Positions 46,515 through 56,737 of a stretch of 64,000 bases of DNA are shown in pieces. Below the pieces are notes generated by a model. The model saw nothing but the letters and a program-made list of their open reading frames with translations, searched no databases and was not told the DNA's origin. Both the position numbers and the translations under genes were made by a program. Position 1 is the first letter of the stretch. Each line of letters opens with the position of its first letter. The DNA is taken from positions 2,976,001 to 3,040,000 of the forward strand of contig NZ_CP046128.1 in NCBI RefSeq assembly GCF_038738535.1. The letters are read 5' to 3'. The DNA comes from Bacillus pumilus. GTDB taxonomy: Bacteria; Bacillota; Bacilli; Bacillales; Bacillaceae.

Positions 46515-47098
46515 TAGAGCATCCCCTTTGTCGAAGGAATCCCTTTCACACGTGGATCAATGGTTGTTGCCTCATCTAGGGCACGTGCCATCGCTTTAAA
46601 AATGGCTTCAATCATATGGTGCGTATTGGTTCCGTAGTGAACAATCACATGAAGATTTATACGAGCTTCTAGCGCAAACTTCCAAAGAAACTCATGCACA
46701 AGCTCTGTATCAAAGGTACCGACCTTTTGACTTGGAAAGGCCGCTCTCATTTCCAAATGAGGGCGATTGCTTAAGTCGACCACGACCTGGGCAAGCGTTT
46801 CATCCATCGGAACAAAGCTGGAGCCATACCGCTTAATTCCCTTTTTATCACCTAACGCTTCCTTAAACATTTGCCCAAGCACGATGCCGATATCTTCTGT
46901 TGTGTGGTGATCATCAACATCCGTATCTCCTTTCGCATCGACGGTCAAATTAAAGTGTCCATGCTTCGTAAATAAATCAAGCATGTGTGTCATAAAAGGG
47001 ACATCTGTTTGAATATCTGCTTTTCCTTCCCCATCAATCTCTAACGCTAACGAAATATTCGTTTCATTTGTTTGTCTCGCTGTTTCCGCCTGTCTCAT
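46514..47098 (-). CDS. hisB: HisB, imidazoleglycerol-phosphate dehydratase
   Basis: Monofunctional dehydratase of 194 residues; the histidinol-phosphatase domain found in E. coli HisB is absent, as in other Bacillus. Mn-binding HHTTEDIG and [20 protein letters not shown] are visible. It overlaps hisD by 4 bp. Confidence 0.97.
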   Translation of the reverse strand: MRQAETARQTNETNISLALEIDGEGKADIQTDVPFMTHMLDLFTKHGHFNLTVDAKGDTDVDDHHTTEDIGIVLGQMFKEALGDKKGIKRYGSSFVPMDETLAQVVVDLSNRPHLEMRAAFPSQKVGTFDTELVHEFLWKFALEARINLHVIVHYGTNTHHMIEAIFKAMARALDEATTIDPRVKGIPSTKGML

Positions 47099-48384
47099 GA
47101 CGATTCCTCCCGCTTTCTCGATTCAATCGACCTTGCATGCGCTTCGAGCCCTTCTAATCTGGCAAAAGCCGCAATGCTATCCCTGTGTGTCTCAAACGCT
47201 TCTTGACTATATGAAATAATGCTCGTTTTCTTTTGAAAATCGGTCACACCAAGCGGGCTGGAGAATCTAGACGTTCCGTTGGTTGGCAGCACGTGATTTG
47301 GTCCTGCAAAATAATCTCCCACCGGCTCAGGGCTATAACGCCCTAAAAAAATCGCCCCTGCATGCTTGATTTGACCAAGAAGTGATTCTGGATATGCTGT
47401 CAGCACTTCTAAATGCTCTGGCGCTAACTGGTTGACGACGTCTACTGCACGATCCATGGAATCTGTCACGTATATACGGCCATGATTTTGTATGGATTGT
47501 GCGGCGATTGATTTTCTTGGCAAGGTATCCAGCTGCGTTTTCATCTCAGCCTGCACGTTTTCAGCAAGTGTCTTAGACGGTGTCACCAAAATACTAGATG
47601 CCAGTGCATCATGCTCTGCCTGCGAAAGTAAATCGGCCGCCACCTCACGTGCCATTGCTGTATCGTCTGCTAGAACAGCAATTTCACTTGGACCGGCAAT
47701 CATATCAATGTCTACCTGGCCAAATACTTCCCGCTTTGCCAGCGCTACATATATGTTGCCTGGACCTGTGATTTTATCAACAGACTGGATGCTTTCTGTT
47801 CCATAGGCAAGTGCCGCAATCGCCTGCGCACCGCCCATTTTATACATCTCAGAAATACCGAGCTCCTTTGCAGCAGCCAGTACAGCGTCTGAGAGATGGC
47901 CATCTTTCCCTGGAGGTGTGACAAGGACAATTCGTTCAACACCAGCGACAAGCGCCGGAATCACATTCATTAAAACAGATGAGGGATAAGCAGCTGTTCC
48001 GCCGGGGACATACACACCGACTGCATCGAGCGGTGTCACCTTTTGTCCAAGCATCGAGCCATCCTGCTGGTGATAAAACCAAGAGGATGTCAGCTGACGC
48101 TCATGGTATGTGCGAATATGACGGATAGCCGTTTGGATCACCTGAATCATGGCTGGGTCCATGCGTTCGGAGGCTTTTGTCATTTCCTCCTCTGTGACAA
48201 GCGGATCTTCAAGCAGCACTCCATCAAATTGCTTTGTAAAAGATTGTACCGCTTGATCACCATTTAGCCTCACTTCTTGTATAATCCGCTGAACAGCCAG
48301 GCGCTGCTCTTCCGTGCCTGTATCTAAAGTCCGCTTGAGTGAGAGTGTCTCTGTCTCACCTTCTTGTATGTAGGTGATGTTCAT
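47095..48384 (-). CDS. hisD: HisD, histidinol dehydrogenase
   Basis: Zinc-dependent NAD enzyme of 429 residues for the last two oxidation steps. Family blocks: [49 protein letters not shown] and DLLSQAEHD, followed by PEHLEVL. It overlaps hisG by 4 bp. Confidence 0.97.
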   Translation of the reverse strand: MNITYIQEGETETLSLKRTLDTGTEEQRLAVQRIIQEVRLNGDQAVQSFTKQFDGVLLEDPLVTEEEMTKASERMDPAMIQVIQTAIRHIRTYHERQLTSSWFYHQQDGSMLGQKVTPLDAVGVYVPGGTAAYPSSVLMNVIPALVAGVERIVLVTPPGKDGHLSDAVLAAAKELGISEMYKMGGAQAIAALAYGTESIQSVDKITGPGNIYVALAKREVFGQVDIDMIAGPSEIAVLADDTAMAREVAADLLSQAEHDALASSILVTPSKTLAENVQAEMKTQLDTLPRKSIAAQSIQNHGRIYVTDSMDRAVDVVNQLAPEHLEVLTAYPESLLGQIKHAGAIFLGRYSPEPVGDYFAGPNHVLPTNGTSRFSSPLGVTDFQKKTSIISYSQEAFETHRDSIAAFARLEGLEAHARSIESRKREESS

Positions 48385-49022
48385 GATGTTTCCTCCCCTT
48401 CAATGATTCTTGCAAGGCGCTGCGCCATTTCATCGATCACCGCATCCTTCATCCGATAGCTCACAGGATTGACAATAAACCGTGACGTAATATCACAAAT
48501 ATGCTCCGTTTCAACAAGTCCATTTTCCTTGAGTGTTTGACCTGTAGAGACAATGTCAACAATACGATCGGCGAGTCCGATGAGCGGTGCTAATTCAATG
48601 GAACCATTCAGCTTAATGATCTCCACCTGCTCCCCTTGTTCTCTAAAATAGGAAGATGCGACATTTGGGTACTTTGTTGCCACACGCGGCGCGACACCGC
48701 CCCAGCTGGCTCCCGGTAATCCGGCAACCGCTAAATGGCATTTGCTGATGTTTAAATCGAGCACTTCGTACACATCACGAGCTTCTTCGAGCATGACATC
48801 CTTCCCTGCAATGCCAACATCCGCTACACCGTGCTCGACATAAGTTGTCACATCCATTGGCTTCGCTAAAATAAAGCGGAGGTTTTCTTCCGGTACATCA
48901 ATGATTAACTTTCTTGAATCCTCGAATTCCTCTGGCAGCTGATATCCCGCCTGTCTCAACAACCCAGCTGCTTCTTCAAATATCCGGCCCTTTGGCATCG
49001 CCATCGTCAACACTTTACCCAT
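48381..49022 (-). CDS. hisG: HisG, ATP phosphoribosyltransferase (short form)
   Basis: Catalytic subunit of the first histidine step, 213 residues. This is the short form without the regulatory domain, so it needs HisZ for activity and feedback control. Key parts: [23 protein letters not shown], and the PRPP loop [11 protein letters not shown]. It overlaps hisZ by 8 bp. Confidence 0.97.
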   Translation of the reverse strand: MGKVLTMAMPKGRIFEEAAGLLRQAGYQLPEEFEDSRKLIIDVPEENLRFILAKPMDVTTYVEHGVADVGIAGKDVMLEEARDVYEVLDLNISKCHLAVAGLPGASWGGVAPRVATKYPNVASSYFREQGEQVEIIKLNGSIELAPLIGLADRIVDIVSTGQTLKENGLVETEHICDITSRFIVNPVSYRMKDAVIDEMAQRLARIIEGEETS

Positions 49023-50190
49023 TTGACTCTCCCTTTCTAGCGCCGATAAAATAAGTCACCTGCTCAAATGCCTTGGTCATCGCGTCAATATTTTCAATCC
49101 CTGCTAAGTCTTGCAGGACGATCTTTTTCCCTTTTGACCGCTCCTTTTCTGCAAAAGCAAAAGCCTCCAGCCGTTGTTCTTTACTAAAAATCACTGCCTC
49201 CTGCGGCTCATTGATTTCTTTTGCATCAAGCGCTTCAAGCAGACGGTCTAATCGAAGTCCGAATCCTGTAGCTGGTGCAGGTGCATCAAAATGAGCCAGC
49301 AATTGGTCATATCTGCCGCCACTTCCGATGACTGACCCAACATGATCTGCAAATACTTCAAACAAAATGCCCGTGTAGTAGCTCATATGACTCACCATGC
49401 TTAAATCTAAACGGATATATTCTGTACAGCCGTAATCTTCAAGTGTCTCCCAAAGCGATTTTAACTGTGTGAGCACCTCTTTTCCCTCTTGTGAAACGAC
49501 GATTTCCTTTGCCCGCTCTGTGACTTCCTGGCCGCCTCTTAACTCTAAAAGCTGTAACAGCCTCGTTTTATCGATGGAGGAGAGTGGCAATTGCTTCACA
49601 TGCTGGCGGTATCCTACATAATTCTTTTCATATAAGAATCGGCGGAGGACGTTTGCACGCTCTGTATTTCCCAATACATCTACAAATAACGTCTCTGCTA
49701 AAGCGACATGCCCGATCGCGATTTTGAAGGACTTTAGCCCGGCATTTTTTAATGCAAATACGACAAGCGCGATCACTTCAGCATCTGCACTAATCGACCC
49801 ATCACCAATCAACTCAATTCCGACCTGCTCAAATTCTGATGGCCTTCCGCCTTCTCTTTCCTGCGCCCGGAACACATTGGCCGCATACCCAACGCGAAGC
49901 GGATACGCCTGTTCATGAAGCTTTGAAGCCGCCACTCTCGCAATAGGTCCCGTCATATCAGGTCTGAGTACAAGGGTTTGCCCGTTCTGATCTAAAAGCT
50001 TAAAGAGCTGTGTATCTGTAATCGCCGATTGAACACCGACTGTATCGTAAAATTCAAGCGTTGGTGTCTCCATCAAACGGTAACCCCAGCCATTCATGAC
50101 CTCTGTTAATGAATGTCTCACTTTTTTCTTCGTCTCATACAATCCTGGTAATGAATCCCGCATACCATATGGTTTCTCAAACATAAACAT
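49015..50190 (-). CDS. hisZ: HisZ, regulatory subunit of ATP phosphoribosyltransferase
   Basis: Histidyl-tRNA synthetase paralog of 391 residues lacking the anticodon-binding domain. It keeps class II motifs ([41 protein letters not shown] and GSGGRYDQL) and acts as the allosteric partner of short HisG. First gene of the operon. The ATG at 50190 gives [15 protein letters not shown] as in B. subtilis, with GGAGGTG about nine bases upstream. Confidence 0.95.
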   Translation of the reverse strand: MFMFEKPYGMRDSLPGLYETKKKVRHSLTEVMNGWGYRLMETPTLEFYDTVGVQSAITDTQLFKLLDQNGQTLVLRPDMTGPIARVAASKLHEQAYPLRVGYAANVFRAQEREGGRPSEFEQVGIELIGDGSISADAEVIALVVFALKNAGLKSFKIAIGHVALAETLFVDVLGNTERANVLRRFLYEKNYVGYRQHVKQLPLSSIDKTRLLQLLELRGGQEVTERAKEIVVSQEGKEVLTQLKSLWETLEDYGCTEYIRLDLSMVSHMSYYTGILFEVFADHVGSVIGSGGRYDQLLAHFDAPAPATGFGLRLDRLLEALDAKEINEPQEAVIFSKEQRLEAFAFAEKERSKGKKIVLQDLAGIENIDAMTKAFEQVTYFIGARKGESNG

Positions 50191-50423
50191 GCTCTTCTGC
50201 ACCTCCAACACATTAAAACAAAAAATTCCGAATCCTTTAGTTCGCTAATATGATAATATGCTAACAAAATAAAGTAATTAAATCAATCATTTTTATTTTC
50301 TCTCTATTTTCATGAAAAATTTGTGGAATTATTACATTCAAGTGACACCTGTCCCTTTTCTGCATGTTTGATAAAAGAACGTGCTATAATACTTAAAAAT
50401 ATTGAATAACACAGGAGATTACA

Positions 50424-51218
50424 GTGAAGTTCATCCAGACATTAATCTTAACTTTGTTGTGCGCATGCCTTGTTTATTTCGGCTTTATATACGTGACACA
50501 AATCGACCAAGTCAAGAAGGCAGCTTCACCACACGAAGCAGCCAAAGAAAAAGAAAACGATACGGCACTCGCAGCTGAAGAAACACGATCAACGAAAAAA
50601 ACAGACAACACATATTCTTCTTTAAAAGGAAGTAAAAAAGCCATGGACGTCATCCTCTACAATCAAATGGATGCCCCAAAGCTTTATAATGGATGCGAAG
50701 TCACAAGCTTAGCGATGCTTCTTCATTACAGCGGTTATGAGCAAGTGACGAAAGACGCATTGGCAAATGAAATCAAACGTGTTCCGCTCAATTATGAAAA
50801 TGGCTTAAAAGGAGACCCGCATGACGGGTTTGTAGGCGATATGGAGAATGGACCAGGTCTTGGTGTTTACCATGAACCTATTTATCAGCTTGCGAAAAAA
50901 TATGCGGGCGCTCAAGTCGTCGACTTAAGCGGAAAACCTGTCAAAAAAGCCATCTATCAATCACTTGAAAAAGGGTATCCTGTTTGGGTGATTACCACAT
51001 CCACCTTCGACAAAATAGATAACATCGAAACATGGAATACCCCGAATGGCAAAATAGATGTGAGCTTTAATATGCATAGCGTGGTCATCACGGGCTATGA
51101 CAAGGAACATGTCTACCTAAATAACCCATACGGTGAAAAGAATCAAAAAGTCGATCGCGATCAGTTTGAGGATTCTTGGGAACAGATGGGCCGGCAGGCG
51201 ATTATCATTAAAGCGTAG
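50424..51218 (+). CDS. yvpB: YvpB, secreted or membrane-anchored C39-like peptidase
   Basis: Protein of 264 residues with an N-terminal signal or anchor (about 3-24), a charged linker and a C39-family papain-like domain (about 75-264). The probable catalytic Cys is in LYNGCEVTSLAMLL, His in NMHSVVITGYD, and Asn/Asp in VYLNNPYG. The substrate is unknown. The start is GTG with CAGGAGA five bases upstream. It is divergent from hisZ and ends in a strong terminator. Confidence 0.88.
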   Translation: MKFIQTLILTLLCACLVYFGFIYVTQIDQVKKAASPHEAAKEKENDTALAAEETRSTKKTDNTYSSLKGSKKAMDVILYNQMDAPKLYNGCEVTSLAMLLHYSGYEQVTKDALANEIKRVPLNYENGLKGDPHDGFVGDMENGPGLGVYHEPIYQLAKKYAGAQVVDLSGKPVKKAIYQSLEKGYPVWVITTSTFDKIDNIETWNTPNGKIDVSFNMHSVVITGYDKEHVYLNNPYGEKNQKVDRDQFEDSWEQMGRQAIIIKA

Positions 51219-51247
51219 AACACCTTTCTCATTGAAAACATGAAAAA

Positions 51248-51273
51248 ACATCCTCTAGCCGTATAGAGGATGT
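51248..51273. terminator. yvpB terminator (bidirectional)
   Basis: ACATCCTCTA / TAGAGGATGT 10-bp stem with flanking A-run and T-run. Confidence 0.92.
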
Positions 51274-51280
51274 TTTTTCA

Positions 51281-51374
51281 TGATGATCTTTCTAGTATTT
51301 CCTTCAGGCGGTCTTCAAGCTTTGCAGCTGTCATTACTCCTCCGCCTACAATGAAGTATTCAACCTTTTTTTAG
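51281..51374 (-). pseudogene. short coding remnant downstream of the YwnB-like gene
   Basis: Between the yvpB terminator and the YwnB-like gene the minus strand reads about 30 codons, ending VGGGVMTAAKLEDRLKEILE, then ERSS and a stop. It is cut off upstream by an in-frame TAA and has no proper start. The composition looks like the helical C-terminus of a real protein. The parent gene was not recognised; chance coding is possible. Confidence 0.35.
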
Positions 51375-51435
51375 TAAAAATGAGAGATAATTCGTTAGAC
51401 TTCTCACTCATGGTTTTTAGCAGCAGTGAAACGAC

Positions 51436-52077
51436 TTATTCTGCTTCAGATACAACGGTAAAACGTTCTCCAACATGGGCAGCCTGCTCAATTTCATCGA
51501 CAAGGGCAATGGCGTAGTCGGCATAGCTCACATAGCTGTCACCTTTAGAATTGACAATCAGCTGGTCTTTCCCTTTCACATAAGAACCTGTGCGTTTGCC
51601 TGCTGGGTCAAAGAATGCAGCAGGGCTGAGGAAAGTCCATTTTAATCCTTCGGTCTGTTGAAGATCTTTTAGGTTTTCACCTTGCTGTGAAGCAGTCGCC
51701 ACATACTCCTTTGGAAATTCTGGTGTATCAACAAGTCTTGTTGTTTGAGCCTCATCAACAAATAGACTGCCTGCTCCGCCCACAACGATTAAACGCGTAT
51801 CCGATATCTCTTTCAAAATATCAATAAGCTTTTTCCCAGCCTCTACGTGAAGGTGCTCTTGTCCAGCAGGTGCACCAAATGCATTGACGATGACATCAAA
51901 GCCTTTGATGTCTTCTGCTTGTAAATGAAACACATCCTTCTCGATAACAGCTACGGATGAATTAGTCACCTTTTGTGCATCTCGAACGATGGCTGTCACT
52001 TCATGTCCTCTAGATTGAGCCTCTTTTACAATTTCCTGTCCTGCTTTACCTGTAGCGCCAATAATACCAATCTTCAT
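51436..52077 (-). CDS. NAD(P)-binding reductase of the YwnB family
   Basis: Atypical SDR/NmrA-like protein, 213 residues. Dinucleotide-binding IGIIGATGKAGQEIVKEA at the N-terminus; DVIVNAFGAP and VVGGAGSLFVDE follow. B. subtilis has the neighbours ywnA (Rrf2) and ywnB elsewhere on the chromosome; the pair here seems to correspond to them. The reaction is unknown. The Rrf2 gene upstream and the shared operator suggest it is that regulator's target. Confidence 0.82.
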   Translation of the reverse strand: MKIGIIGATGKAGQEIVKEAQSRGHEVTAIVRDAQKVTNSSVAVIEKDVFHLQAEDIKGFDVIVNAFGAPAGQEHLHVEAGKKLIDILKEISDTRLIVVGGAGSLFVDEAQTTRLVDTPEFPKEYVATASQQGENLKDLQQTEGLKWTFLSPAAFFDPAGKRTGSYVKGKDQLIVNSKGDSYVSYADYAIALVDEIEQAAHVGERFTVVSEAE

Positions 52078-52119
52078 ATGAATTCCTCCTGTAAAATGAT
52101 TTTATTTGATAAATAAAGG

Positions 52120-52138
52120 TGTAACCAGTATAGTTACA
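52120..52138. promoter_or_regulatory. Rrf2 operator copy 1, before the YwnB-like gene
   Basis: Inverted repeat TGTAAC-N7-GTTACA, 43-61 bp before the start codon. The second copy lies upstream of the Rrf2 gene, and the two share flanking CTCTGT sequence in opposite orientation. Confidence 0.72.
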
Positions 52139-52162
52139 ACAGAGGTAAAAAAAATTGAATAA

Positions 52163-52591
52163 TCATCCAATTTTTTTGATTAACACCTGCGTTAGTTCAC
52201 TTAATTTGATCTCAGCAAGCACTTGCTCCATCGCACTTTGAGCGCGGCACAAGATTAACTCAAGCACAGCCTGGATATTCGCACCGATCGGACAGTCAGG
52301 ATTTGGGCTTTCATGGATTTGAAACAACTCTCCCTCATCCACCACTTCAACCGCTTTATACACATCCAGCAGCGTGATGTCGTCTTCACTGCGGTTCAGC
52401 TGAGAACCACCTTTGCCAAGACTCGTTGAGATTAGGCCTGCTTTTTTTAATTTACTCATAATGCGGCGGATGACCACTGGGTTTGTATTCACACTTCCCG
52501 CGATATCCTCCGATGTCTGTAATGATCCTTTTTCAAGTGATAGCAAGGCCAGAATATGGACAGCGACAGTGAATCTGCTGCTGATTTTCAT
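52163..52591 (-). CDS. Rrf2-family regulator, YwnA-like
   Basis: Winged-helix Rrf2 protein of 142 residues: MKISSRFTVAVHILALLSLE, then NTNPVVIRRIMSKLKKAGLI as the recognition region. Only two cysteines are present (PDCPIG and LILCRAQ), so the three-Cys iron-sulfur site of IscR/NsrR is not complete. It may sense an electrophile or redox signal through these thiols. It probably represses itself and the downstream YwnB-like gene. Confidence 0.85.
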   Translation of the reverse strand: MKISSRFTVAVHILALLSLEKGSLQTSEDIAGSVNTNPVVIRRIMSKLKKAGLISTSLGKGGSQLNRSEDDITLLDVYKAVEVVDEGELFQIHESPNPDCPIGANIQAVLELILCRAQSAMEQVLAEIKLSELTQVLIKKIG

Positions 52592-52607
52592 GTTTTCTCA
52601 CCTCTGT

Positions 52608-52626
52608 TGTAATCATTATAGTTACA
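52608..52626. promoter_or_regulatory. Rrf2 operator copy 2, before the Rrf2 gene
   Basis: TGTAAT-N7-GTTACA, one base different in the arms from copy 1, 17-35 bp before the Rrf2 start codon. It probably mediates autoregulation. Confidence 0.72.
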
Positions 52627-52650
52627 CCATAACATATTGTCAACAAAAAA

Positions 52651-52673
52651 GTCTGCCGAGCTACTCAGCAGAC
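52651..52673 (-). terminator. terminator of the hprK operon with the yvoF stop codon in the loop
   Basis: GTCTGCTGAG-TAG-CTCGGCAGAC hairpin followed by six T; the TAG stop of yvoF is the loop itself. Confidence 0.93.
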
Positions 52674-53179
52674 GTAGATTGACGTGCTTTCATTTCTTCT
52701 TTCGTATAAATCATGCGCATTGGATTTCCTCCAACAAATGAGCCTGCTGGAACATCCTTATGAACAAGTGTACCAGCCGATACGATCGCCCCATCCCCAA
52801 TGGTTACACCAGGTAAAATGGTTGAATTAGCTCCAATTAAGACTTCGTCACCAATATAGACTTCCCCAAGTCTGTATTCTTTAATCAAATACTCATGGGA
52901 CAAGATGGTCGTGTTATAGCCAATCACACTATTTCGACCGACCTTGATTTTCTCAGGAAACATGAGATCCACCATGACCATTAAGGCAAACGCCGTATCC
53001 TCGCCGACCTTCATACGAAGAAAGGTTCGGTATATCCAATTTTTCATTCCCATAAAAGGCGTGTACCGTGCTATTTGAATGAAAATAAAGTTTTTCACCA
53101 CTTTGAAAAAGGAAACCGTCCGATAGACTTGTCGTAACGAATTGACCCCTTTTACAGGATAACGATCTGTTTTTCTCAA
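52661..53179 (-). CDS. yvoF: YvoF, hexapeptide-repeat acetyltransferase
   Basis: Left-handed beta-helix acyltransferase, about 172 residues. Hexapeptide motifs include IGYNTTILSHEYLI, VLIGANSTILPGVTIG, and the closing AGSFVGGNPMRMIY. Substrate unknown. Translation probably begins at TTG 53179, one base after the ppaX stop, with GGAG upstream; this gives the family length. The frame is open 11 more codons upstream inside ppaX. Confidence 0.87.
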   Translation of the reverse strand: MRKTDRYPVKGVNSLRQVYRTVSFFKVVKNFIFIQIARYTPFMGMKNWIYRTFLRMKVGEDTAFALMVMVDLMFPEKIKVGRNSVIGYNTTILSHEYLIKEYRLGEVYIGDEVLIGANSTILPGVTIGDGAIVSAGTLVHKDVPAGSFVGGNPMRMIYTKEEMKARQSTSAE

Positions 53180-53180
53180 C

Positions 53181-53831
53181 TCAATCAGCTCCAACAATCG
53201 CCAGGAGATCACTCATTTTCTTCAGCATGAAATCAGGGCGATGCTTTAAAAGGGCCTCTTCTCCCTTAATCGACCAAGCAACACCTGCTGTTTTTGTCCC
53301 TGCCGCTTGACCAGACAAAATATCGTGATAATTATCGCCGACCATCACCGCTTCATGTGGATCACTGCCAAGCTTGGATAATGCCAGCTGGACAGGTTCT
53401 GGATGCGGCTTCTCATTTTGGACATCATCGAGCGTCACAATCACCTCAAAGAATGGCTCTAAACCTGTCAGCTTCAAACCCATTAAAACCGTATCACGTA
53501 TTTTTGTTGTGACTATCCCAAGTTTAAATCCTTGATCCTGCAGGACTTTTAATGTGTCTAAAACAGTCTCATATTCAGTCACAAGCAGATCATGCTGTTC
53601 ATGATTAAACGTTCGGTACATCTGAATCATATCATCCGTTAGCTCAGGGTCCATCGCAGAGAATGTATCAAACAATGATGGACCAATGAAATGAAGGATC
53701 TCTTCACGGCTGTACTGACCAGGATAATAATGATCAAGCGTATGTTGAAATGAAGCAATAATTAATTCATTCGTATTGATTAATGTGCCATCTAAATCAA
53801 ATAGCACGGTGTTAATAGTTGATTCGTTCAT
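53181..53831 (-). CDS. ppaX: PpaX, HAD-family pyrophosphatase
   Basis: HAD phosphatase of 216 residues. Catalytic [15 protein letters not shown], then [10 protein letters not shown] and [13 protein letters not shown]. It hydrolyses the pyrophosphate released when HprK dephosphorylates HPr-Ser46-P or Crh-P, pulling that reaction forward. It sits in the hprK operon and overlaps yvoD by 4 bp. Confidence 0.95.
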   Translation of the reverse strand: MNESTINTVLFDLDGTLINTNELIIASFQHTLDHYYPGQYSREEILHFIGPSLFDTFSAMDPELTDDMIQMYRTFNHEQHDLLVTEYETVLDTLKVLQDQGFKLGIVTTKIRDTVLMGLKLTGLEPFFEVIVTLDDVQNEKPHPEPVQLALSKLGSDPHEAVMVGDNYHDILSGQAAGTKTAGVAWSIKGEEALLKHRPDFMLKKMSDLLAIVGAD

Positions 53832-54772
53832 ATGGCTTCCTTTCTAACAGCTGCAAGCTCCCGCTTCCGCCAAATATAGCTAATGGCAGCTGTTAATAAA
53901 ATAGCAGATATCAGACGGATGACAAGAAGCGGCCACACAGGAATCCCAAGTGGAATAAATATCAGCGTATCTTCGACCACTGCATGGCAGGCAACAAGGA
54001 AAATAAAGGCAAGGGTTAAATCCTTTTTACTCACGCCGTCCTCTTCCACTGCCTTCATCATCACGCCGGCTCCGTATGCCAGACCGATGGTTAATCCAGC
54101 TACCATTGTCATCGACGTATTTTCTTTCATTCCAAGCATTCTCGTAAATGGAGACAGCCACTTAGACAGCGTATGGAGCCATCCTAAATCTCTCATGAAT
54201 TGAATGATGATCATGAGAGGGATGACGATACAGGCGAGCTGGAGCACACCGAGTACGGCTTTTTGTAAAGCGACAAGGACAATCATGTACCAGCTGGAAG
54301 GCACATCAGCCGTCTGAGCTGCCGTCAGCAGTCCATATTGTGCCGGCTCCTGGCCTCCCTGCCAAACGAGATGAATGACAATAGCCGAAATAACAGCAAG
54401 GCTGATTCTGACCAGCAAAATGACAGACACTCTGAGTCCAACCTTTGCTGCCACTGTCGATTCGATGATCAGGTTATGGCAAAAGGACAGCATCACGGCC
54501 AAAATGAACACTTCCTTCACAGGAAGATCTAGTGTCAGAATGGCGGCTATGCCCGCATACAAGTTCAGCACATTTCCTAATACAAGCGGAATGGCCGCTT
54601 CTCCTGAAAGACCAAACAACCCCATAAATGGCCGTATGAATTGTATGATCCAATCCATAACAGGCGTATGCTGCAAGATACTGACGAGAATGGTAACCGG
54701 AAAGATGACTTTTCCAAGTGTCCAAGTTGTCGATAGCCCTGCTTTTAAGCCGTTTTTCCATGTCTCTCCCAT
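53828..54772 (-). CDS. yvoD: YvoD, nucleoside-recognition (Gate) domain membrane protein
   Basis: Polytopic membrane protein of 314 residues with about eight helices, containing two Gate/nucleoside-recognition domain segments ([20 protein letters not shown] and [20 protein letters not shown]). Such proteins are suspected transporters; the substrate is unknown. It lies between lgt and ppaX. Confidence 0.86.
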   Translation of the reverse strand: MGETWKNGLKAGLSTTWTLGKVIFPVTILVSILQHTPVMDWIIQFIRPFMGLFGLSGEAAIPLVLGNVLNLYAGIAAILTLDLPVKEVFILAVMLSFCHNLIIESTVAAKVGLRVSVILLVRISLAVISAIVIHLVWQGGQEPAQYGLLTAAQTADVPSSWYMIVLVALQKAVLGVLQLACIVIPLMIIIQFMRDLGWLHTLSKWLSPFTRMLGMKENTSMTMVAGLTIGLAYGAGVMMKAVEEDGVSKKDLTLAFIFLVACHAVVEDTLIFIPLGIPVWPLLVIRLISAILLTAAISYIWRKRELAAVRKEAI

Positions 54773-54791
54773 CTCTTCTGATCCCCCCTGC

Positions 54792-55616
54792 TTAATTCGA
54801 TGAGGTGTTCTCTTTATAAGGAATCGATGCGTATCCTTTCATTCTTCTAAAGAACATCAGCAGAACAGCCACTGCAAAAATGGCAATCGAAATCATTTGA
54901 GCGATTCGTAGATGTTCTGTCAGCATCAAGCTGTCCGTTCTCATCCCTTCAATGAAGAAACGACCGATTGAATACCAGATTAAATAAGACAAGAAGATTT
55001 CGCCTCTGCGCAGCGATGTTCTGCGTAATAAAATCAAGATCACAACACCGGCAAGATTCCATAATGATTCGTATAAGAACGTTGGGTGATAATAGGTCCC
55101 ATCAATATACATTTGATTAATGATAAACTCTGGCAAATGCAAATTCTCTAAAAAGGCTCTTGAAACCGCCTCACCATGCGCTTCCTGATTAATAAAGTTC
55201 CCCCAGCGACCAATCGCCTGCCCTAGTAAAATACTAGGTGCTGCTACATCGGCTATTTTCCAAAAGGATACCTTTTTCACTTTTGTAAAGACGATCGCTG
55301 TCAGCACAGCACCTATCAGCCCGCCGTGAATAGCAATTCCGCCATTCCAAATCTTAATGATTTCATTTGGATGCTGCTGATAGTAATCCCATTCGAAGGA
55401 TACATAATAAATTCGTGCACAAATAATGGCTATTGGAATCGCAAATAAGATTAAGTCAATAAACGTATCTTTATTGATTCCTCTCTTCTCACATTCTCTC
55501 AGTGCGAGCCAGAGTCCCAGCAAGGCTCCGACCCCAATGATCACACCATACCAATGAACCGAAAGAGGTCCGAGCTGAAAAGCAATCGGATCAATTGGCT
55601 GAATCGCTTCGTTCAT
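54792..55616 (-). CDS. lgt: Lgt, phosphatidylglycerol:prolipoprotein diacylglyceryl transferase
   Basis: Integral membrane enzyme of 274 residues that attaches diacylglycerol to the lipobox Cys of prolipoproteins, such as the binding proteins in this window. Signature sequences: [16 protein letters not shown] (essential His-Gly-Gly) and [14 protein letters not shown], plus YESLWN. About seven helices. It lies 11 bp after hprK. Confidence 0.96.
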   Translation of the reverse strand: MNEAIQPIDPIAFQLGPLSVHWYGVIIGVGALLGLWLALRECEKRGINKDTFIDLILFAIPIAIICARIYYVSFEWDYYQQHPNEIIKIWNGGIAIHGGLIGAVLTAIVFTKVKKVSFWKIADVAAPSILLGQAIGRWGNFINQEAHGEAVSRAFLENLHLPEFIINQMYIDGTYYHPTFLYESLWNLAGVVILILLRRTSLRRGEIFLSYLIWYSIGRFFIEGMRTDSLMLTEHLRIAQMISIAIFAVAVLLMFFRRMKGYASIPYKENTSSN

Positions 55617-55627
55617 ATAGACAACTC

Positions 55628-56560
55628 CTATTCATCCTGGCCATTGTCTTCAATGACATCGGCAAGTTTACTTGTAAATTGTTCCGCCGCATTATGTCCC
55701 ATGCGTTTTAACCTGAAGTTCATCGCAGCCACCTCAATGATTACCGCTAAGTTTCGTCCTGGCCGGACAGGGATGGTCAGCTTCGGTACATCTGTATCGA
55801 TGATTCGCATCTTCTCTTCTTCAAGTCCTAAACGATCGTACTGTTTGCCTTGTTCCCAAAGCTCAAGGTTCATCACAATCGTAATTCTCTTATAGCTTCT
55901 GACAGCACCGGCTCCAAATAAGGTCATCACATTAATGATGCCTAATCCACGGATTTCTAAAAGATGTTCAATCAGCTCTGGTGCGCTTCCAACTAACGTA
56001 TCCTGATCCTCTTGACGGATTTCCACGCAATCGTCTGCGACCAGCCTGTGTCCCCTCTTCACTAGTTCTAAGGCTGTTTCACTTTTTCCTACTCCGCTTT
56101 TTCCAATTAACAATACACCTACACCATATACATCTACGAGCACGCCATGAATGGCGGTCGTTGGTGCAAGCTTACTTTCTAAAAAGTTGGTCAACCGACT
56201 CGAAAGTCTTGTCGTTTTTAGGCTTGATCGTAACACAGGGACGCCATTTTCATTTGAAGCTTCAATTAATTCCTTCGGCACTTCACGATCTCGTGACAAA
56301 ATAATTGCAGGGGTAATATCTGTACAAAGAGACATCATTCTCTGCTTTCGTTCGCGTTCTGGGAGTTGTTCAAAAAAAGAAAGCTCTGTTTTCCCTAAAA
56401 GTTGAACTCTTTCTTTTGGGTAATATGTAAAATAACCAGCCATTTCAATACCTGGTCTGGAAAGATCACTGATTGTAATGGGACGATTAATCCCTTCTTC
56501 CCCACTTACCAGTTCAAGATGAAATTGTTCCATTATGTCCTTCGTACGAACTTTCGGCAC
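55628..56560 (-). CDS. hprK: HprK, HPr kinase/phosphorylase
   Basis: Bifunctional enzyme of 310 residues that phosphorylates Ser46 of HPr and Crh with ATP or PPi and reverses the reaction with phosphate. Walker A is [16 protein letters not shown]; the signature [19 protein letters not shown] follows. The GTG at 56560 has AGGAGG seven bases upstream and gives the B. subtilis length. It heads the hprK-lgt-yvoD-ppaX-yvoF operon. Confidence 0.96.
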   Translation of the reverse strand: MPKVRTKDIMEQFHLELVSGEEGINRPITISDLSRPGIEMAGYFTYYPKERVQLLGKTELSFFEQLPERERKQRMMSLCTDITPAIILSRDREVPKELIEASNENGVPVLRSSLKTTRLSSRLTNFLESKLAPTTAIHGVLVDVYGVGVLLIGKSGVGKSETALELVKRGHRLVADDCVEIRQEDQDTLVGSAPELIEHLLEIRGLGIINVMTLFGAGAVRSYKRITIVMNLELWEQGKQYDRLGLEEEKMRIIDTDVPKLTIPVRPGRNLAVIIEVAAMNFRLKRMGHNAAEQFTSKLADVIEDNGQDE

Positions 56561-56668
56561 GCTTCTTCCTCCTTTTATCACAGGCGATTCAGAAATACAG
56601 CTCTATTTTATCACTTTCAATCATGATCCCAAAACAGTATTTTATCCTGATCCTGTTTCATCTGTTTC

Positions 56669-56689
56669 ACTGGTATAGACAACTATACT
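56669..56689. promoter_or_regulatory. NagR operator (dre-type site) before nagA
   Basis: ACTGGTATAGACAACT (56669-56684) matches the DasR/NagR consensus ACTGGTCTAGACCAGT at 13 of 16 positions. It overlaps a probable -10, TATACT (56684-56689), so the NagR protein encoded downstream should repress nagAB here. Confidence 0.8.
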
Positions 56690-56737
56690 TAAAAAGGGTA
56701 AACTAAGTCAAAGACAATGACTAAAGGGGGCACAATC

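Noticed and set aside
50240..50265. Palindrome-like sequence before hisZ (GTTCGC ... GCTAAC) as a his operator.
   Set aside because: Only the outer six bases pair (five of six); the inner part is an AT-rich direct repeat, and no known his operator consensus matches.
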